Shown piece by piece: positions 21,806 through 33,381 of a stretch of DNA of 64,000 nt. The DNA lies in NCBI GenBank assembly GCA_963383645.1, contig OY726572.1, forward strand, positions 22,755,792 through 22,819,791, written 5' to 3'. The stretch's first letter is position 1. Every line of letters begins with the position of its first letter. Source of the DNA: Muscardinus avellanarius (taxonomy: Eukaryota; Chordata; Mammalia; Rodentia; Gliridae). The notes below the pieces were generated by a model, which saw only the letters and a list, made by a program, of their open reading frames with translations, was not told the DNA's origin and ran no database searches. Both the position numbers and the translations under genes were made by a program.

Positions 21806-21906
21806 CCACGCTGGGTATTCTTGGTGCTTGGGAGGCTGAGACAGGAGGATTTCGGGTTTGAGACAAGCCTCATCAACTTAGCGACACTCTCAGCAACCTA
21901 GCAAGT
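21806..21906 (+). repeat. SINE left-arm fragment
   Basis: 'gcttgggaggctgagacagg' and the following segment to 'gcaacctagcaag'. The right arm is missing. Confidence 0.72.
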
Positions 21907-22595
21907 CTCCTGGATCCTTTCAGTGTCCACCCTCCTTGATCTACCTCTGGACAGGTGTGGTGGGCTTTGAAGGCCAAGGAAGGAAAGGGGTGTGACCAGA
22001 TGTCACCAGCTCTGTCTGCAACACAATGGAACTGTCCCAGCTGCATGAGCCCCAACCCAGCCCTAGTGCCGGTACAGAGTTGAGGAGGACTTTGTGGTTG
22101 GGGACATAACTCACCCCTAGGACCTTCTGCCATCCCCTCTGTAATTTCTGGTTGCACAATGGTGATGTTGGAGAGACCCACCCTTAGGGAACTTTCAGCC
22201 ATCCCGTGGCCTTGGGCCAAGCCCTCTGGGAGGTGCTAGAGCCACAGGGCAGGATAGGGAAACCAGGAGCTGCTCAAGGGGAATAAGAGTGCACCCCCCT
22301 CCTGCCCACACTCTCGCTCATTTCACCATGCCAGAGAAGCAGAGCCAGCGGAGGAGATGTAAGCAATTAAAAGGCCAGAAAGTGGAGTAAGCGCAGACCA
22401 GCTGGCTGCTCCTGGGGGGTGGGGGGGGGACTAGTCTATGTGCATTTGTGTGCAGTGGGGGCAGAGGCAGGAGAAAGAGGAGTACCTTAAAACAGATTAT
22501 TTGCCATCCTTTCTGAGTGTAGAGGGTCAGAGCAGTGTAAACGAGACGAGTAGGAGCAGGAAGGATGGATATGATTAACATAGTGACATTTAGGG

Positions 22596-22805
22596 CCGGG
22601 CGTGGTGGCGCACGCTTGTAAAGCCCAGTACTTGGGAGGCTGAGACAGGAGGATCCAGGTTCTCGGCCAGCCTCAGCTACTTAGAGAGGCCCTCCACAAC
22701 TTAGTGAGACTTTGTATCAGAATAAAGAATAGGGCTGGGGGTGTAGCTTGGAGGTAGCATGTCCCTGGGTTCAATCCCCAGTACCAAAAAAAGGAAAAAA
22801 ATTGA
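22596..22805 (+). repeat. B1-dID SINE with target duplication
   Basis: Starts with 'ccgggcgtggtggcgcacgc' and ends 'tcaatccccagtacc' plus an A-rich tail. The 11-mer gacatttaggg is found at 22585-22595 and 22806-22816. Confidence 0.92.
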
Positions 22806-23486
22806 GACATTTAGGGCAAGGTGATTGATAGAAACAAATTCATTGGGAAAAGCTATGCATTTTCCTTCTTTGAGGTTTTTAAAAAATCCTGTAGAGGTGG
22901 CTCTCTCAAGGTTCCAGCTGGATTCCCTATTGCTTACATTCTTTAAAGAGTGTGGGAAAGAAGAAAGAAAGACAGATGGACACCTGGCCATCAACCAGCC
23001 ACTGAGCAAGCCCTTCGCCAGCAGCCCTGAATGTGCTGGCGGCCCCTCCACCTCCCATTCCTCCAAGCAGCCACCATCAGAATAAAACTGAAAGTTAAGT
23101 GGGGAGCCCCTCCCTCCCCCAGCCCCAGAGCGAAAGGGCTATGCCTTTTCCAAATGTGCTATGAATTATACTCCCTTATCTGACTTTCCTTCCATTTGGT
23201 TGAATCCAGTCCCAGGTTGGGTAAAGTTCCTTCTTGGCTCCTAGTTTTCAAGGGCACAGATACTGGATAAGATATTGCGAAGGATCTGAGCCAGCAGGGC
23301 GCCTCAGCATGTAGACTCCTGAGAACTCTTCTGGAATCCTCAGAAGGGGACATGAGGACAGGGCTGTAATTCTTCAACTGCCTGCATGTTTGTTTTTTTA
23401 ATGCTTTCATCTAAATTTATAGTCTGCTGGTTCCCCCTGCTGCTACGTACTCCTTTGGGGGAGAGGATGAGGTGGGGCTCTAAGGA

Positions 23487-23668
23487 AAGTTCAGAGCTTC
23501 ACACATGCTAGACAAGTGCTTCAGTACTGAGCTGTGCCCCAGCCCTTTTTATTTTTTATTTTGAGACAGGGTCCCGCTAAGATGTCCAGGCTGGTCTTGA
23601 ACTTGGGATCCTTCTGTCTCAGCCTCCCAAGTAGCTGGGATTACAGGCACGCGCCACTCCCATACAGT
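23487..23668 (-). repeat. Old B1-dID/ID-type SINE
   Basis: The text 'atgctagacaagtgcttcag' followed by 'tctcagcctcccaagtagct' is the older ID and B1 consensus in antisense. Confidence 0.8.
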
Positions 23669-24282
23669 TTAGACCGTATGTTTTTTGTCTATGTTGTTGG
23701 GTAGCACTCATGGTGATCATTCAAGCAGCTGCCTGTTTCAGAGTAGGTACCATACCACTCATTCCAGAATTGCTAGACATCTTGGTTGTTTGTAAGTGTG
23801 GAGACTGAGCTGCGGTCTGTATTTCTGCATCCCCGTTGAAGATGTGAGACTTGCTTGTCATGGGCCCCATAACCTGTTTTCTTGCAGCTATGTAGCCGAG
23901 GGTTTTGATCCCTATGTGCCTGTGTTTGCATACACAGAGGCTATGAGCTTGGGAGTGAAGGTGGGGGACTAGGGAAAGGACATGTGCTTTACATAACGCC
24001 ATGGATTTGCCCTTCCTGCGTCTGCACCTGCTCTCCTCTAAGGGGAGATTTAATCAACAAGCCAACCATGAGTTGGGCAGAAGGAGAAAGACAAGAAGCC
24101 CAGCTGGATAACTGGTCCCAGGTGACTGGGAGCTATGTGACCCACTGCAAGAAGTCTGGTTGGATGCAGGACACTGGTGTCTTTGTCTACCCTGGCTAGC
24201 TGGGCTCCACCTCGACCTCCTCCTAGACTCAGCAGTGATGGAACGGGAAGTCTCTTCAATGTCAGAAATCTGATTCTTTTCA

Positions 24283-24478
24283 CACAGTGGTTCTCAAACT
24301 TGAGTGTGCCTTGGAACCCTGGGGTGGGTTTTTTACAACATGGATGGCTGTGCCGAGCCTCGGGTTTGTGACTTAGGAGGCCTGCAGCAGGGGCTGGAAA
24401 TTTGTCTTTCTCACAAATGCCTAGGTGGCACTGATGCTGCCATGCCAGGAATCAAACACGGGGAAACGCTGGTCCAAG
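24283..24478. mobile_element. MER5-like hAT (Charlie) DNA transposon relic
   Basis: It starts 'acagtggttctcaaacttga', the typical MER5 terminus, with 'gccttggaaccctggggtgg' following. It ends 80 nt before an exon acceptor. Confidence 0.65.
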
Positions 24479-24556
24479 GAGTCTTTTTTAGCGGTAGCTT
24501 GAAGGGCTGCTACCTGTGCACGACTTTCCTGTTCTAATAGTCACTTTATTTCCTAG

Positions 24557-24628
24557 CTGGAGCCAGTGGGAGAGAAAGATGAGCCATTCGGTGCAACAGA
24601 GAGGCAGCCAGTGAAATGTCCCTCTCAG
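24557..24628 (+). CDS. PLB1: PLB1 exon, repeat 1 LEPVGEK segment
   Basis: The exon is 72 nt, phase 0, with acceptor TATTTCCTAG and donor GTAGGA. It encodes LEPVGEKDEPFG and ends VKCPSQ. It matches the equally long exon at 59979-60050 (LEPVGQK ... CPSQ) in length, phase and both end motifs. It marks the C-terminal edge of the lipase repeat. Confidence 0.93.
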
Positions 24629-25387
24629 GTAGGAGACTGGGCAGGCGAGGGGACCATGTCTTTGCTGGGCAGTGGGGTCCTTCCTGACTGAACTATTAGG
24701 CCACTGGGAGTCTTGAGTCTGTTCTCCCATGTGGGGGCACAGCTGTGCACATGCAGGGGTCCTAAGGTTTATACCTGCAGACCACGAGAGCAGTTGTAGC
24801 AAAAGCGAGGCCTTTGGCACAAGACAGAAGCCACGGCTCACCTGACCATGAACCATGGTGCCAGTCACTTCCCTGGGCCCTGGCCCTCATACCATTTTTA
24901 GCCTTTGCTCCACCTTGGGGCGGAGAAGGAGGCAGGGATGATGAGTATCTATATAATCCTGAAGGTGAGTCATTAGAGTTGCATCTTAATCATGTGTCCA
25001 ATATGCAGTAGATGTGGAATTAATGTTGCCCAATAAATAGATGAGAAAAATGACCAAACACAAAAGAATGAGGTGACACCTATCATTTCAAGATTTTGCT
25101 TTCTTGATGAATTCACAAGTGTTTTGTTACTGGATGGTGTCAAGTATTTAATTCACCTTGTGTCTCTCTTCACTTTGGCTGCCAAGAACCTTAAAATTAA
25201 GTTCTCTTCTCATTGAGATATGCGTGCTTGGCTCAGTAGCACAGACTTTCCAGGTAGAGAGAACCAGAGATGCTGGCTTAGAAATGGGACATTGCAAGGA
25301 TTCAGGAAGCTCCTCCAGAGAATGAATGGTCAGCAGAGGGAAGAAGGGCCAGAGAAGGGTTTGGTCATCATTGAATGTTTGCAAATG

Positions 25388-25575
25388 AGCCGAGTATGGT
25401 GGTGCATGCCTATAATTTCAATACTTGGGAGACTGAGACAGGAGAATCACAGGTTTTAATTCAGCCCTCAGCAATTTAGCAAGACCTTGTTTCAAAATAA
25501 AATATGCCTGGGAGTGTATCTCAGAGATAGAATGCCCCTGGGTTCCATCCCCAGGACACCCCACCAAAATAAAAG
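25388..25575 (+). repeat. B1-dID SINE, diverged
   Basis: 'ccgagtatggtggtgcatgc' to 'tgggttccatccccaggaca'. It lies within 100 nt of the next exon. Confidence 0.85.
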
Positions 25576-25676
25576 ATGGTAATGTTCCAAATTGTTCAAA
25601 GGTGCATGAATAGCCCTAATTATTAAGGGATACAGATTTCTCTGCCATCGTTATAATACCTTACGTTTCTCTGCAG

Positions 25677-25745
25677 GAGAGTCCTTATCTGTTCACCTAC
25701 AAGAATAGCAATTACTGGGCCATGGTGCTAAAACCCCAAGGGACG
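25677..25745 (+). CDS. PLB1: PLB1 exon, inter-repeat linker 1
   Basis: The exon is 69 nt, phase 0, with acceptor TTTCTCTGCAG and donor GTAAGG. It encodes ESPYLFTYKNSNYWAM followed by VLKPQGT. The PYL-x-TYKNS core is the linker motif between repeats, and its repeat-2 counterpart at 61082-61120 is 30 nt shorter (WPFLSTYKNNLQ). Confidence 0.91.
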
Positions 25746-26439
25746 GTAAGGAAAGACCTTCTGTGACTGACAGACAAGCAGATGAGCCAGGGCCATGCGC
25801 CCTGCTGTCTTTGGAACCTTCCACATGGTTCTTTGGACCTGGGAACTTTGTTAGCCTTTGGGCACCCAGAGAGCTGCAAAGTGCTGGAGGCTGTGACAGG
25901 CATCTGAAATTCAGTCCAGGCAGACTGGGGGAGGGTGGTGAATCAAGTGCTAGGCAGTTTTTTGGGTGCCTGGAAGTAGATCTCACTATTATAGCAACTG
26001 ACTCCTGGAGCATCCCGGGCGTCGATGTTGCTGGGTACTGCAAGCTCCTGTCTCTTAACGATGCAGAACAGGAGTCCTCAATCTGTTGAGAACATTAGGA
26101 AAGAGTAGAGAAATGCAGTAAAGTCTGGAACCAGACCGTGTGGAGACCTACAGGCCTGAGAAGTCAGTACATGCCCACAGCATCCGCCATATTCCTATCT
26201 CACTCCTGGCTTATCTCAGGTGTCTCTTTCTGATACCTCCTGTGAAGATTAGATAGGGCTCTCTGGACAGACGTGGGTTGAGTTGAATTTGGCCCCGATT
26301 CTTGCCTCCCTATTTTATGAATGAGGGTGGCATTTACTCTAAGTGATGGAGGCTAAGTTGGTGGCCTGGATCGCCACCCTGAGTGTGAAAGACTTTTAAC
26401 TGGTCCCACGCTCTCTGATATCATAGCAGTGACGTTGCA

Positions 26440-26690
26440 TCTAAGAGACAGTGTCCCACGGGGCGGTCAGATAACTGGCTGTGGGTTCCAACCCGAACTC
26501 TTCCAGGTACTGGCTCTGTGTCAGTGAGCAAGGTCACCAATCTCTCCATGTCTTGGTTTTTAAATCTGGGAAATAGTGATGGCAATGTCTGACTGTATAC
26601 TGTAGTGAAATGGTAGTAAGTTAATAAATGTAAAGCACTTAAAATAGGATCTGGCATACCACGAGTCCTATGTAAGTGTGGCAATTGTTA
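26440..26690 (+). repeat. MIR-like SINE
   Basis: The order 'gagcaaggtcaccaatctct', 'aaatctgggaaatagtgatg', 'taataaatgtaaagcactta' matches sense MIR. Confidence 0.6.
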
Positions 26691-26714
26691 CCATCTGAGA
26701 AGAGGGAGTAATGT

Positions 26715-26800
26715 ATTTCTTCAGGATACAGTTATTAAACACCTGCTGTGTACCCCTGGAATGAAGTGCAGTGAGGGCGGGGCCTCAAGGCCAGAGCCCA
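26715..26800 (-). repeat. L2-like fragment
   Basis: 'ttattaaacacctgctgtgt' resembles the antisense L2 3' end. A similar patch, 'aattacttgctgagcatctg', occurs near 27239. Confidence 0.4.
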
Positions 26801-27305
26801 CTATTGAATGAATAAATAGGCAGAGAGAGAGGTTCCAGGCCCGGGAGAGAAAAGTCTAAATAAAAGGCACGTCCCATGGAACTCGGTCAGGTAGAGAAAC
26901 AGAGAACCAACCAGCAGCTATATAACACAACGTAATAAATACTCTAATTAAAGGTTTTGTGGGTATTCTGGGAACACAGAGGATGAGAAAGTAACTCAGA
27001 CGGGAGGTTGAGAAGGCTTTCCTAAGGGTGACCTCTGCCTTGACAGCTAAGGTTGACCCAGGAAGAGGTCAATCTTAGGGGGAGGGGCGAATGCCTGGCA
27101 AAGGCCCAGGGGTGCAGGAGCACGGAGACTTGGTCAAGGCTCCCGACTGAGATGTCAGGAGGCCTCCGGGGCCATGAGAGTGAGAAGGGACTCTGTACTG
27201 AAGTTAATACCGAGCCGTAATTTATCTGTTCAACCAACAATTACTTGCTGAGCATCTGCTGGATCAGGCGCTGTTCTAGGTTCTGAGGACACCATAAACT
27301 ACCCA

Positions 27306-27505
27306 AACAAGAATCCCAAGCATAGTGCCACATGCTTGTAATCCCAGTACTGGGGAGGCCAAGACGGGAGCAGCGCAGGTTCCAGACCAGCCTCAAAAAC
27401 TTAGTGAGACCCTGTTTCAACATAAAAAATAAAACTAAGCTGCGAGTGTAGCTCAGAGGTGGAATGCCACTGGGGTCAATTCTCAGCACCCCCTCCCCAA
27501 ACCCT
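27306..27505 (+). repeat. B1-dID SINE, diverged
   Basis: 'agcatagtgccacatgcttg' through 'gagtgtagctcagaggtgga' to a C-rich end. Confidence 0.83.
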
Positions 27506-27849
27506 GGCTTCACTAAGAACTTGGGCAGGGGAACACCACAGTCATGTGGAGTTAGACCACTGGGAATGGGCTCGGAAGGCGCGGGGCAAATCCATAGGAC
27601 CACAGATGGTGAAGGCCGCAGTGTCCAGGCTGAATGGGAGCGCAGGAGAGGTGCGGACAATCTTGTGGTGCTTGTGAAGGGCATTGCAGACAATGGGCTA
27701 TGAAAGCTGAAGGGCGGGGGTGGGGGAATCCTAAAGGCTACCAAGCGTTTTACTTAAGTGACATTTCTCCAAATAGAGGCCCACTTTCAGCCCAGTTTCC
27801 AACATCCTAAGACCCATTTCTCCTTATTTCTTTGTGTGTCCCCTTTCAG

Positions 27850-27913
27850 GTGAGAGAAGGAACAGAAGTCCTATGTCCTGACAAGGACCCCTCTGACGCC
27901 GTCCCCACTTCAG
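27850..27913 (+). CDS. PLB1: PLB1 exon, end of linker before repeat 2
   Basis: The exon is 64 nt, with acceptor TCCCCTTTCAG and donor GTATGC. It enters in phase 0 and leaves one base (G). It encodes VREGTEV, then [14 protein letters not shown]. The final G joins TT of the next exon to give the Val that opens repeat 2. Phase and ending (PTS|V) are the same as at 61829-61889, the junction to repeat 3. A 10.4-kb intron follows. Confidence 0.91.
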
Positions 27914-28265
27914 GTATGCAGATTGTGTTCAGTGACTCAAACTCACATCAGGCCTGAAATGACCCAAGGCAGAGTCACCTGAAGACCGCACAATGTGAGA
28001 TTCCCACACAATCTGAGATAGTCCAGAGGGCTTTGCAAGGATGCAAGAAAAAGCTGTGTGCATTCGTAAGGGCGTGCACGTGTTTGATTATTCTTTAACT
28101 AAAACGTGATAGCCTCATTCTCAGAAAGCATTTGTTATGCACTGGTCCTATGCAGGATTCCATGTTCTCCAGAGAGACCAAAGTAGTTGAATGAATTGAT
28201 GTTATTGGTCCTGTCTTGAAGCCTTGATGGAGAAATGTGTTCCTTATAGAAGCAAAAGTCCCTTT

Positions 28266-28483
28266 AAGCCAGGCGTGGTGGCGCACGCTTGTAATCCCTG
28301 CGCTTGTGAGGCTGAGACAGGAGTATCGCACAGGTTTGAAGCCAGCCTCAGCTACTTAGTGAGGCCCTTAGCAATTTCGTGAGACCCTGTTTCCAAATAA
28401 AGTATAAAATAGGTCTGGGAGTATAGCCAGGTGGTAGAAAGCCTCTGGGTTCCACCTCCAGTACCACCAAAAAAAAAAAAAAG
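28266..28483 (+). repeat. B1-dID SINE
   Basis: 'gccaggcgtggtggcgcacg' to 'ccagtaccacc' plus an A-tail. The flanks 'gtccctttaa' and 'gtgcctttaa' are a near-identical target duplication. Confidence 0.9.
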
Positions 28484-29250
28484 TGCCTTTAAACAGGAGG
28501 CAGCCCATAATACCCACCCAAGTTCTATATGGAATGCTCTGAAATAATGCACAGGACAGGAAAGCGTGCCATCTTACAGATGTGCTATCTCCACTGCCTC
28601 TCAGAATTTCTGAAATGTTTTTTTTTTTTTTTTTGGACTCTGAATAGGAGACTTAAAGAAATAGAATTAGGCAGTCATCAGACTTTCTTCAACTTTTCCA
28701 AAGAGAAATTGCCTGAGGTCGGTACCTTTTCTTCCCAGTGAGGCAGCCTGGGAGTGTTGGCCATATGTATATCACCTGTGTTCAGGTGGGACATCATGAG
28801 GGGTTCTAATGGTAACTCATTTGACTCAGAATAACCCAAGAGCATTTATGCCACAGATCTCCATGCCTGGTCCTAGAGGGCAACTGGATGTGTTCTGTTT
28901 CTTGCTCATTAATCCACTAGTGAATTGTTGAGTGCCTCCTATGTGAGTTCCAGGAGTTTCTGCTCCTGGTTACTGCTCATGGTCTCAAGATTTCCAAAAA
29001 TATAGAAAATTAAGTAGTTTGGAGATATCACTGTGCCTACAAGGAATTGTCCCTGGATAAAATGCCTTTATATCAAATTATCTACTTGTTCCATGAATAG
29101 AGCAAATAAATTCCATGGCAAATAAATTCCACACGCAAACCATAGAGGTGATGCATTCCTTACACACGCATGCATTTATCTGTCGACTTCTCGCCCCACT
29201 CTGGCTGACAACTCATCCCTAGTGGTTACGGCTTTTAAATCTGTATTCAT

Positions 29251-29448
29251 TTTTTTTTTTTTTTTGTGGTACTGGGGTTCGTGGAAGCCCTTCTACCTCC
29301 GGGCTACACTCCCAGACCTATTTTTGCATTTTTATTTGGAAACAGGGTCTCCTAAGCCAGCGCGCACGGCTGGCTTGGAACCTGCGCAATCCTCCTGTCT
29401 CTGCCTCCCAAGCGCGGGGATTACAAGAATGCGCCACCACGCCCGGCT
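29251..29448 (-). repeat. Young-type SINE with perfect target duplication
   Basis: Poly-T, 'tggtactggggttcgtggaa', ending 'cgccaccacgcccggct'. The 14-mer aaatctgtattcat flanks it exactly (29237-29250 and 29449-29462), so this is among the most recent insertions. Confidence 0.95.
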
Positions 29449-29462
29449 AAATCTGTATTCAT

Positions 29463-29960
29463 TTTAATATGCATTTATTGGTGCATTGTCATTATGCTAT
29501 GAGCGTAGTGAGGCTTCTTGTGATACACACACATGCGCAGAGAGCACTTGGTGTGATTTCCTCCAGATCCCCCCTCCATGCCTACTGGTGAGTTGGTAGT
29601 GATACCTTCGTACAGGGACATGGCATTATTTGAACTGTTCTCTTCCTCAAGTCTCCTTTTTCCCATCCCCATCTTCCTCCCTCAACCCCTTTTTCTGGTC
29701 TCTCCATGTATCTGAAGTCTCTTTTCTATTTTTTCTCCACTTTTCACATAGAAGAGGAAACATTATAATCCTGAACTTTTTGAGACTGGTTTACCTCTCG
29801 TTCCACCTATTTTCTAGCAGATGACATAATTTCGTTCTTCTTAATGGATGAGTAAACTTTCATTGTGTGTGCATACCACAGTTTCTTTATCCTTTCATCT
29901 GTGGTTAGTTTACTTTCTGGACTTTAATAGCAGAAGTCAATGATGAGCTTTATATATCAG
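29463..29960 (-). mobile_element. LINE-1 3' end fragment
   Basis: 'tttattggtgcattgtcatt', 'gatttcctccagatcccccc' and 'tgaactgttctcttcctcaa' share order with 49470-49900, defining one L1 3' UTR family in this genome. It is 5'-truncated and non-coding. Confidence 0.7.
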
Positions 29961-30011
29961 CTTTCCTGGAGTAAAAACCCTCACTCAAAAGATACAGATA
30001 GAAATATATGT

Positions 30012-30194
30012 CTGGGTGTGGTGGCACACACTTGTAATCCCCACGCTTGGGAGGTGGAGACAGGAGCAAGTTCGAAGCCAGCCGTGCTGGCTTAAGAGAC
30101 CCTGTTTACAAAAAAACAAAAACGTATAAAATAGGTCTGGGAGTGTAGCCCGGAGGTAGAAGGGTTTTCAGAAATCCCAGTACCAAAATAAAAG

Positions 30195-30243
<49 letters not shown>

Positions 30244-30275
30244 AAGGAAGGAAGGAAGGAAGGAAGGAAGGAAGG
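30012..30275 (+). repeat. SINE whose tail became a purine microsatellite
   Basis: The SINE body runs 30012-30186, followed by (AAAG)n, (AG)n and (GGAA)n to 30275. The 12-mer agaaatatatgt at 30000-30011 and 30276-30287 brackets the body plus the microsatellite. Confidence 0.93.
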
Positions 30276-30731
30276 AGAAATATATGTATACACATATGAA
30301 GATAGAATATCCAGATGAATGCCTCAATAGTCTACTTTATGCAATTAAATAATATCTATTCCTTTTAAATCTTATCACTTTGAAAGTGATCTATAAAGCA
30401 CTTTGCAATCTCTCCAGATTATGCTTCTCTAACAACAACTTACCCATTAGGACATCTCAGCATCTGAAAACCAGATAGCATGTGAACCTATTTACTCCCC
30501 AGCCTTCCAGATCATTGTGTTTATTGGTGCTTGAAGATATAAGAACAGGAAATCTCAAGACCTTAAGATCTGAGATCCTCTGAAGATAGTAGCTATTGGA
30601 ATAAACAAATAAGTAGATTTAGGCCTCCCTGAGCTACCAAGGTGACATAGGACCAAAACACTTGCTCTTGCCAACTGGGCTGCAGAGCTGAATCCCTTCT
30701 GGAAAGTGTCAATCAGAAAAAGAGCCACAGG

Positions 30732-30960
30732 TGCCGGGCATGGAAATGTGTACCCGTTATTTCAGTACTTGAGAGGCTGAGGTAGGAGGATTGTAGATTC
30801 AAGGGCAGCCTCAGCAGTTTCGTGAGACCCTCCCCAACTTAGGTAGACCCTGTTTCAAAACAGAAAATTTGTAAAAAAAAAAAGAAAAAAGAAAAAAGAA
30901 AAAAGAGCTGGGGTAGGAGACAACTCAGAGGTAGAATATCCCTGGGTGCAATCCAAAAAA
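30732..30960 (+). repeat. B1-dID SINE with an expanded middle A-tract
   Basis: The left arm 'gccgggcatggaaatgtgta' and the right arm 'ctggggtaggagacaactca' are separated by an enlarged A/AAAAAG linker (30870-30905). Confidence 0.83.
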
Positions 30961-30964
30961 GAAA

Positions 30965-31098
30965 GAATGACAGGCAAACAGGCAGAGGCAGGCAGGCAGG
31001 AGGGAAGGAAGGAAGGAGAAAGAGGAAGAAGGAAGGAAGAAAGGAAGGAAGGAGAGAAGGGAGGGAGGGAGAAAGGAAGGAAGGAAAGAAGGGAGAAA
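30965..31098. repeat. Purine microsatellite (GGCA/GGAA)n
   Basis: GGCA units, then GGAA/GAAG/GGGA units, directly after the SINE tail. No pyrimidine interrupts it after about 31000. Confidence 0.92.
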
Positions 31099-31487
31099 AT
31101 TAGCCACAGTTAACTGAACAGTAATGAAAAACACATTTATTGTACCATTGATCTTTGACTAAATATTCTAACCATACCTGTGATTGACAAGGTATGCCCA
31201 AATAAATCAAAACCAAAACCAAAACCTCTTCACGGGCTACCTTATCATTTCCCTTTGATAATCATCACGTTTCTAGCAAGTTCTTTTTCTCTTCTGGAGG
31301 TCATGTTTGCAATACACCAACCGAAGTGAAGGCACCTGGCACACACCCTAGACAGATGGTCACCTTCTCTTCTACCTCCAACACCTCAGCCCTGGGTAGG
31401 AGCCCAACAACTGTTTGTTGAATGTCTCTGAATTACCGAGTATATCTGTTTCATCCAATCAATTCTGAGTCAAAAAAGATCTAAGAA

Positions 31488-31718
31488 GCTGGGTGTAGTG
31501 GCGCACACTTGTAATCTCCGCGCTTGGGACGCGGAGACAGGAGGATCACGCAGGTTCAAAGCCAGCCGTGCTGACTTAAGAGACCCTGTTCAAAAAAAAA
31601 AAAAAGTATAAAATAGGTCTGGGAGTGTAGCCCGGAGGTAGAAGAGTTTCCAGTAAGCCCAGTACAACCCCCCCCCCAAAAAAAAAGAAAAGAAAAAAAA
31701 AGAAAAAAGAAAAAAATT
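31488..31718 (+). repeat. Young-type SINE
   Basis: 'gctgggtgtagtggcgcaca', right arm 'ggtctgggagtgtagcccgg', then C10 and a long A-rich tail. Confidence 0.87.
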
Positions 31719-31779
31719 TTAAGAAAAATCAACTAGACCAAAGTCTCTTCCATTAAAATGATTTTGTGCTATCAAGTCA

Positions 31780-32240
31780 TTATTTCACCTTCAGAATTAT
31801 TCCCAAAACCTTCTTTGCAGTCTCCTTTTCTAATGTCTCAACCCAAAGATATGTGGATTCACCAAAAGTGATTTCTTTAATTGGGTACTGCCTGTCGCCC
31901 CAGGCCATGGCTGGCAGCGAGAGTGCCCCCTGCTCATCACACTTCAGAGTTCGTGGGTGACGAACCTCATCCGCAGATCTACAGGGCTTAGGGACGAGGT
32001 AGAGAGAGTTGATGTAAGTGATGTTCTGATAACCAATTGACCTTTGGTAGCCAATAAAAAGTAACATCTTCGGAGTTTTCTCTCCCAGTCAGTGCACACG
32101 TGCACTTTGCCTTGGGCTATCTCTTAATGGACGTCACAATTTCATAGACACTGGAATGAATGTTTATGTTACTAGTTGGGCTCTCACACCTAGTTGGGAT
32201 AGCTGAGAACAAATAGATGGGGTGTAGTCGCTTATTTCAG
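31780..32240 (-). other. Unidentified gene-like open stretch (possible retropseudogene)
   Basis: An open 95-codon frame (31780-32067) shows a balanced composition: RHPRTLKCDEQGAL, DRQYPIKEITFGE, LEKETAKKVLGII. It ends in a stop followed by AT-rich sequence. I do not recognise the family. There are no splice sites or clear poly-A tract, so chance cannot be excluded. Confidence 0.25.
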
Positions 32241-32879
32241 GTTTTCCCAATGGGAAAAGCTTTCAGAAAATGAGAGCAGCCATGAGGAGTAAGAGAGGAG
32301 GATATGGCTTCCTGGATCTCTTACTGAAGTTGGCTATCTCAAAGTCAAGCTAGGGAGAGATTTGTAGCTTTGAAAAATAAAGGCCCACAAAGTTAATAAT
32401 ATGCTGCTGTCATCAATAATATATACTAGAAAGGTTAGTTTACTTATTGTAAGCCATCGATTCCTATCTGAGCCTCCAATATTGTTTATTTGACCCATTT
32501 AATGACTCTGAGCTTTTCAAAAGCTATTTAAAAAAATGCCTGTGTTTCAGTAGCACTAGGTGGTCATTTGTTACCTGTTTCACCCACTGTGAGTCAGCAG
32601 GATAAGGTTCAGTGTGGTCCTGAAGCTGTTTCTATGGTTACCAGCTGCTCAAGGGCCTGTGATTTGACTTAGCCTGCGATCAAGAAGAAATGATGCCCCA
32701 TAGAGAATAATAGAAGTCTGCTTGTCCCGTGGTGCAACCAGCCTACTGAACAAGTTCAAATTTATTCCCAAACACTTATTTATCCAAGTGTTTACCTGCC
32801 CCAAAAGTTTTTGCTATTTAAAACTTTGAGAGTTGCAAAATCTCTGTTATGGAATAACAGCTTGTAATTCAAGTTACTA

Positions 32880-33003
32880 CATTTTATTAATGCATATTTT
32901 AATTGACATGTAGTAATTGCACACACTCTGGGGTACAGTGTGGCATTTTAATATATGTGCACAATGTGGAACGAGCAGATCATGGTAGTTGGCATTTCTT
33001 TCT
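32880..33003 (-). mobile_element. LINE-1 3' UTR end fragment
   Basis: 'ttttaattgacatgtagtaa', 'ctctggggtacagtgtggca' and 'atgtgcacaatgtggaacga' match the antisense of an older L1 3' terminus. Confidence 0.65.
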
Positions 33004-33182
33004 TTTATGTACTGGGGATTGAGCCTAGGGTATTTTACCTCTGAGGGACACCCCCAGCTCTATTTTATTCTTCATGAAACTGTGAAGGCCCTATGTCTTT
33101 TAGGCTGGTCTTGAACCTACAATCCTATCGTCTCAGTCTTCAAAGTATTGAAATTACAGACACGCATCATCACACCCAGCTT
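33004..33182 (-). repeat. B1-dID SINE, old
   Basis: 'tactggggattgagcctagg' and an antisense left arm ending 'catcacacccagc'. Confidence 0.82.
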
Positions 33183-33190
33183 ACATGTAT

Positions 33191-33381
33191 CTTTTTTTTT
33201 TATGGTACTTAGGGTTGAACCCAGGGGTATTCAGACTCCGAGCTATGCCCCGCCAGATCTATTTTATTATTTTATTTTGAAACAGCGCCTCAGTAAAGCT
33301 GAGACTGGCCACAAACCTGTGATCTTCCTGTCTCAGTCTCCTAAGTTTGGGATTATAAGCATCTACCACCATGCCTAGCTG
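33191..33381 (-). repeat. B1-dID SINE, old
   Basis: Poly-T, 'ggtacttagggttgaaccca', ending 'accaccatgcctagct'. It lies head to tail with the previous copy. Confidence 0.84.

Larger units (their letters stand above)
18806..24556 (+). other. 5.75-kb PLB1 intron
   Basis: It holds several SINEs (19158-19550, 20948-21151, 21806-21906, 22596-22805, 23487-23668) and a MER5-like relic (24283-24478). The stretches 19640-20940 and 21910-22580 are GC-rich intron with no gene or repeat that I recognise. Confidence 0.55.
25746..27849 (+). other. PLB1 intron
   Basis: It contains a MIR-like element (26440-26690), L2-like pieces (about 26715-26800 and 27225-27290) and one SINE (27306-27505). I recognise no gene. 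Confidence 0.5.
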
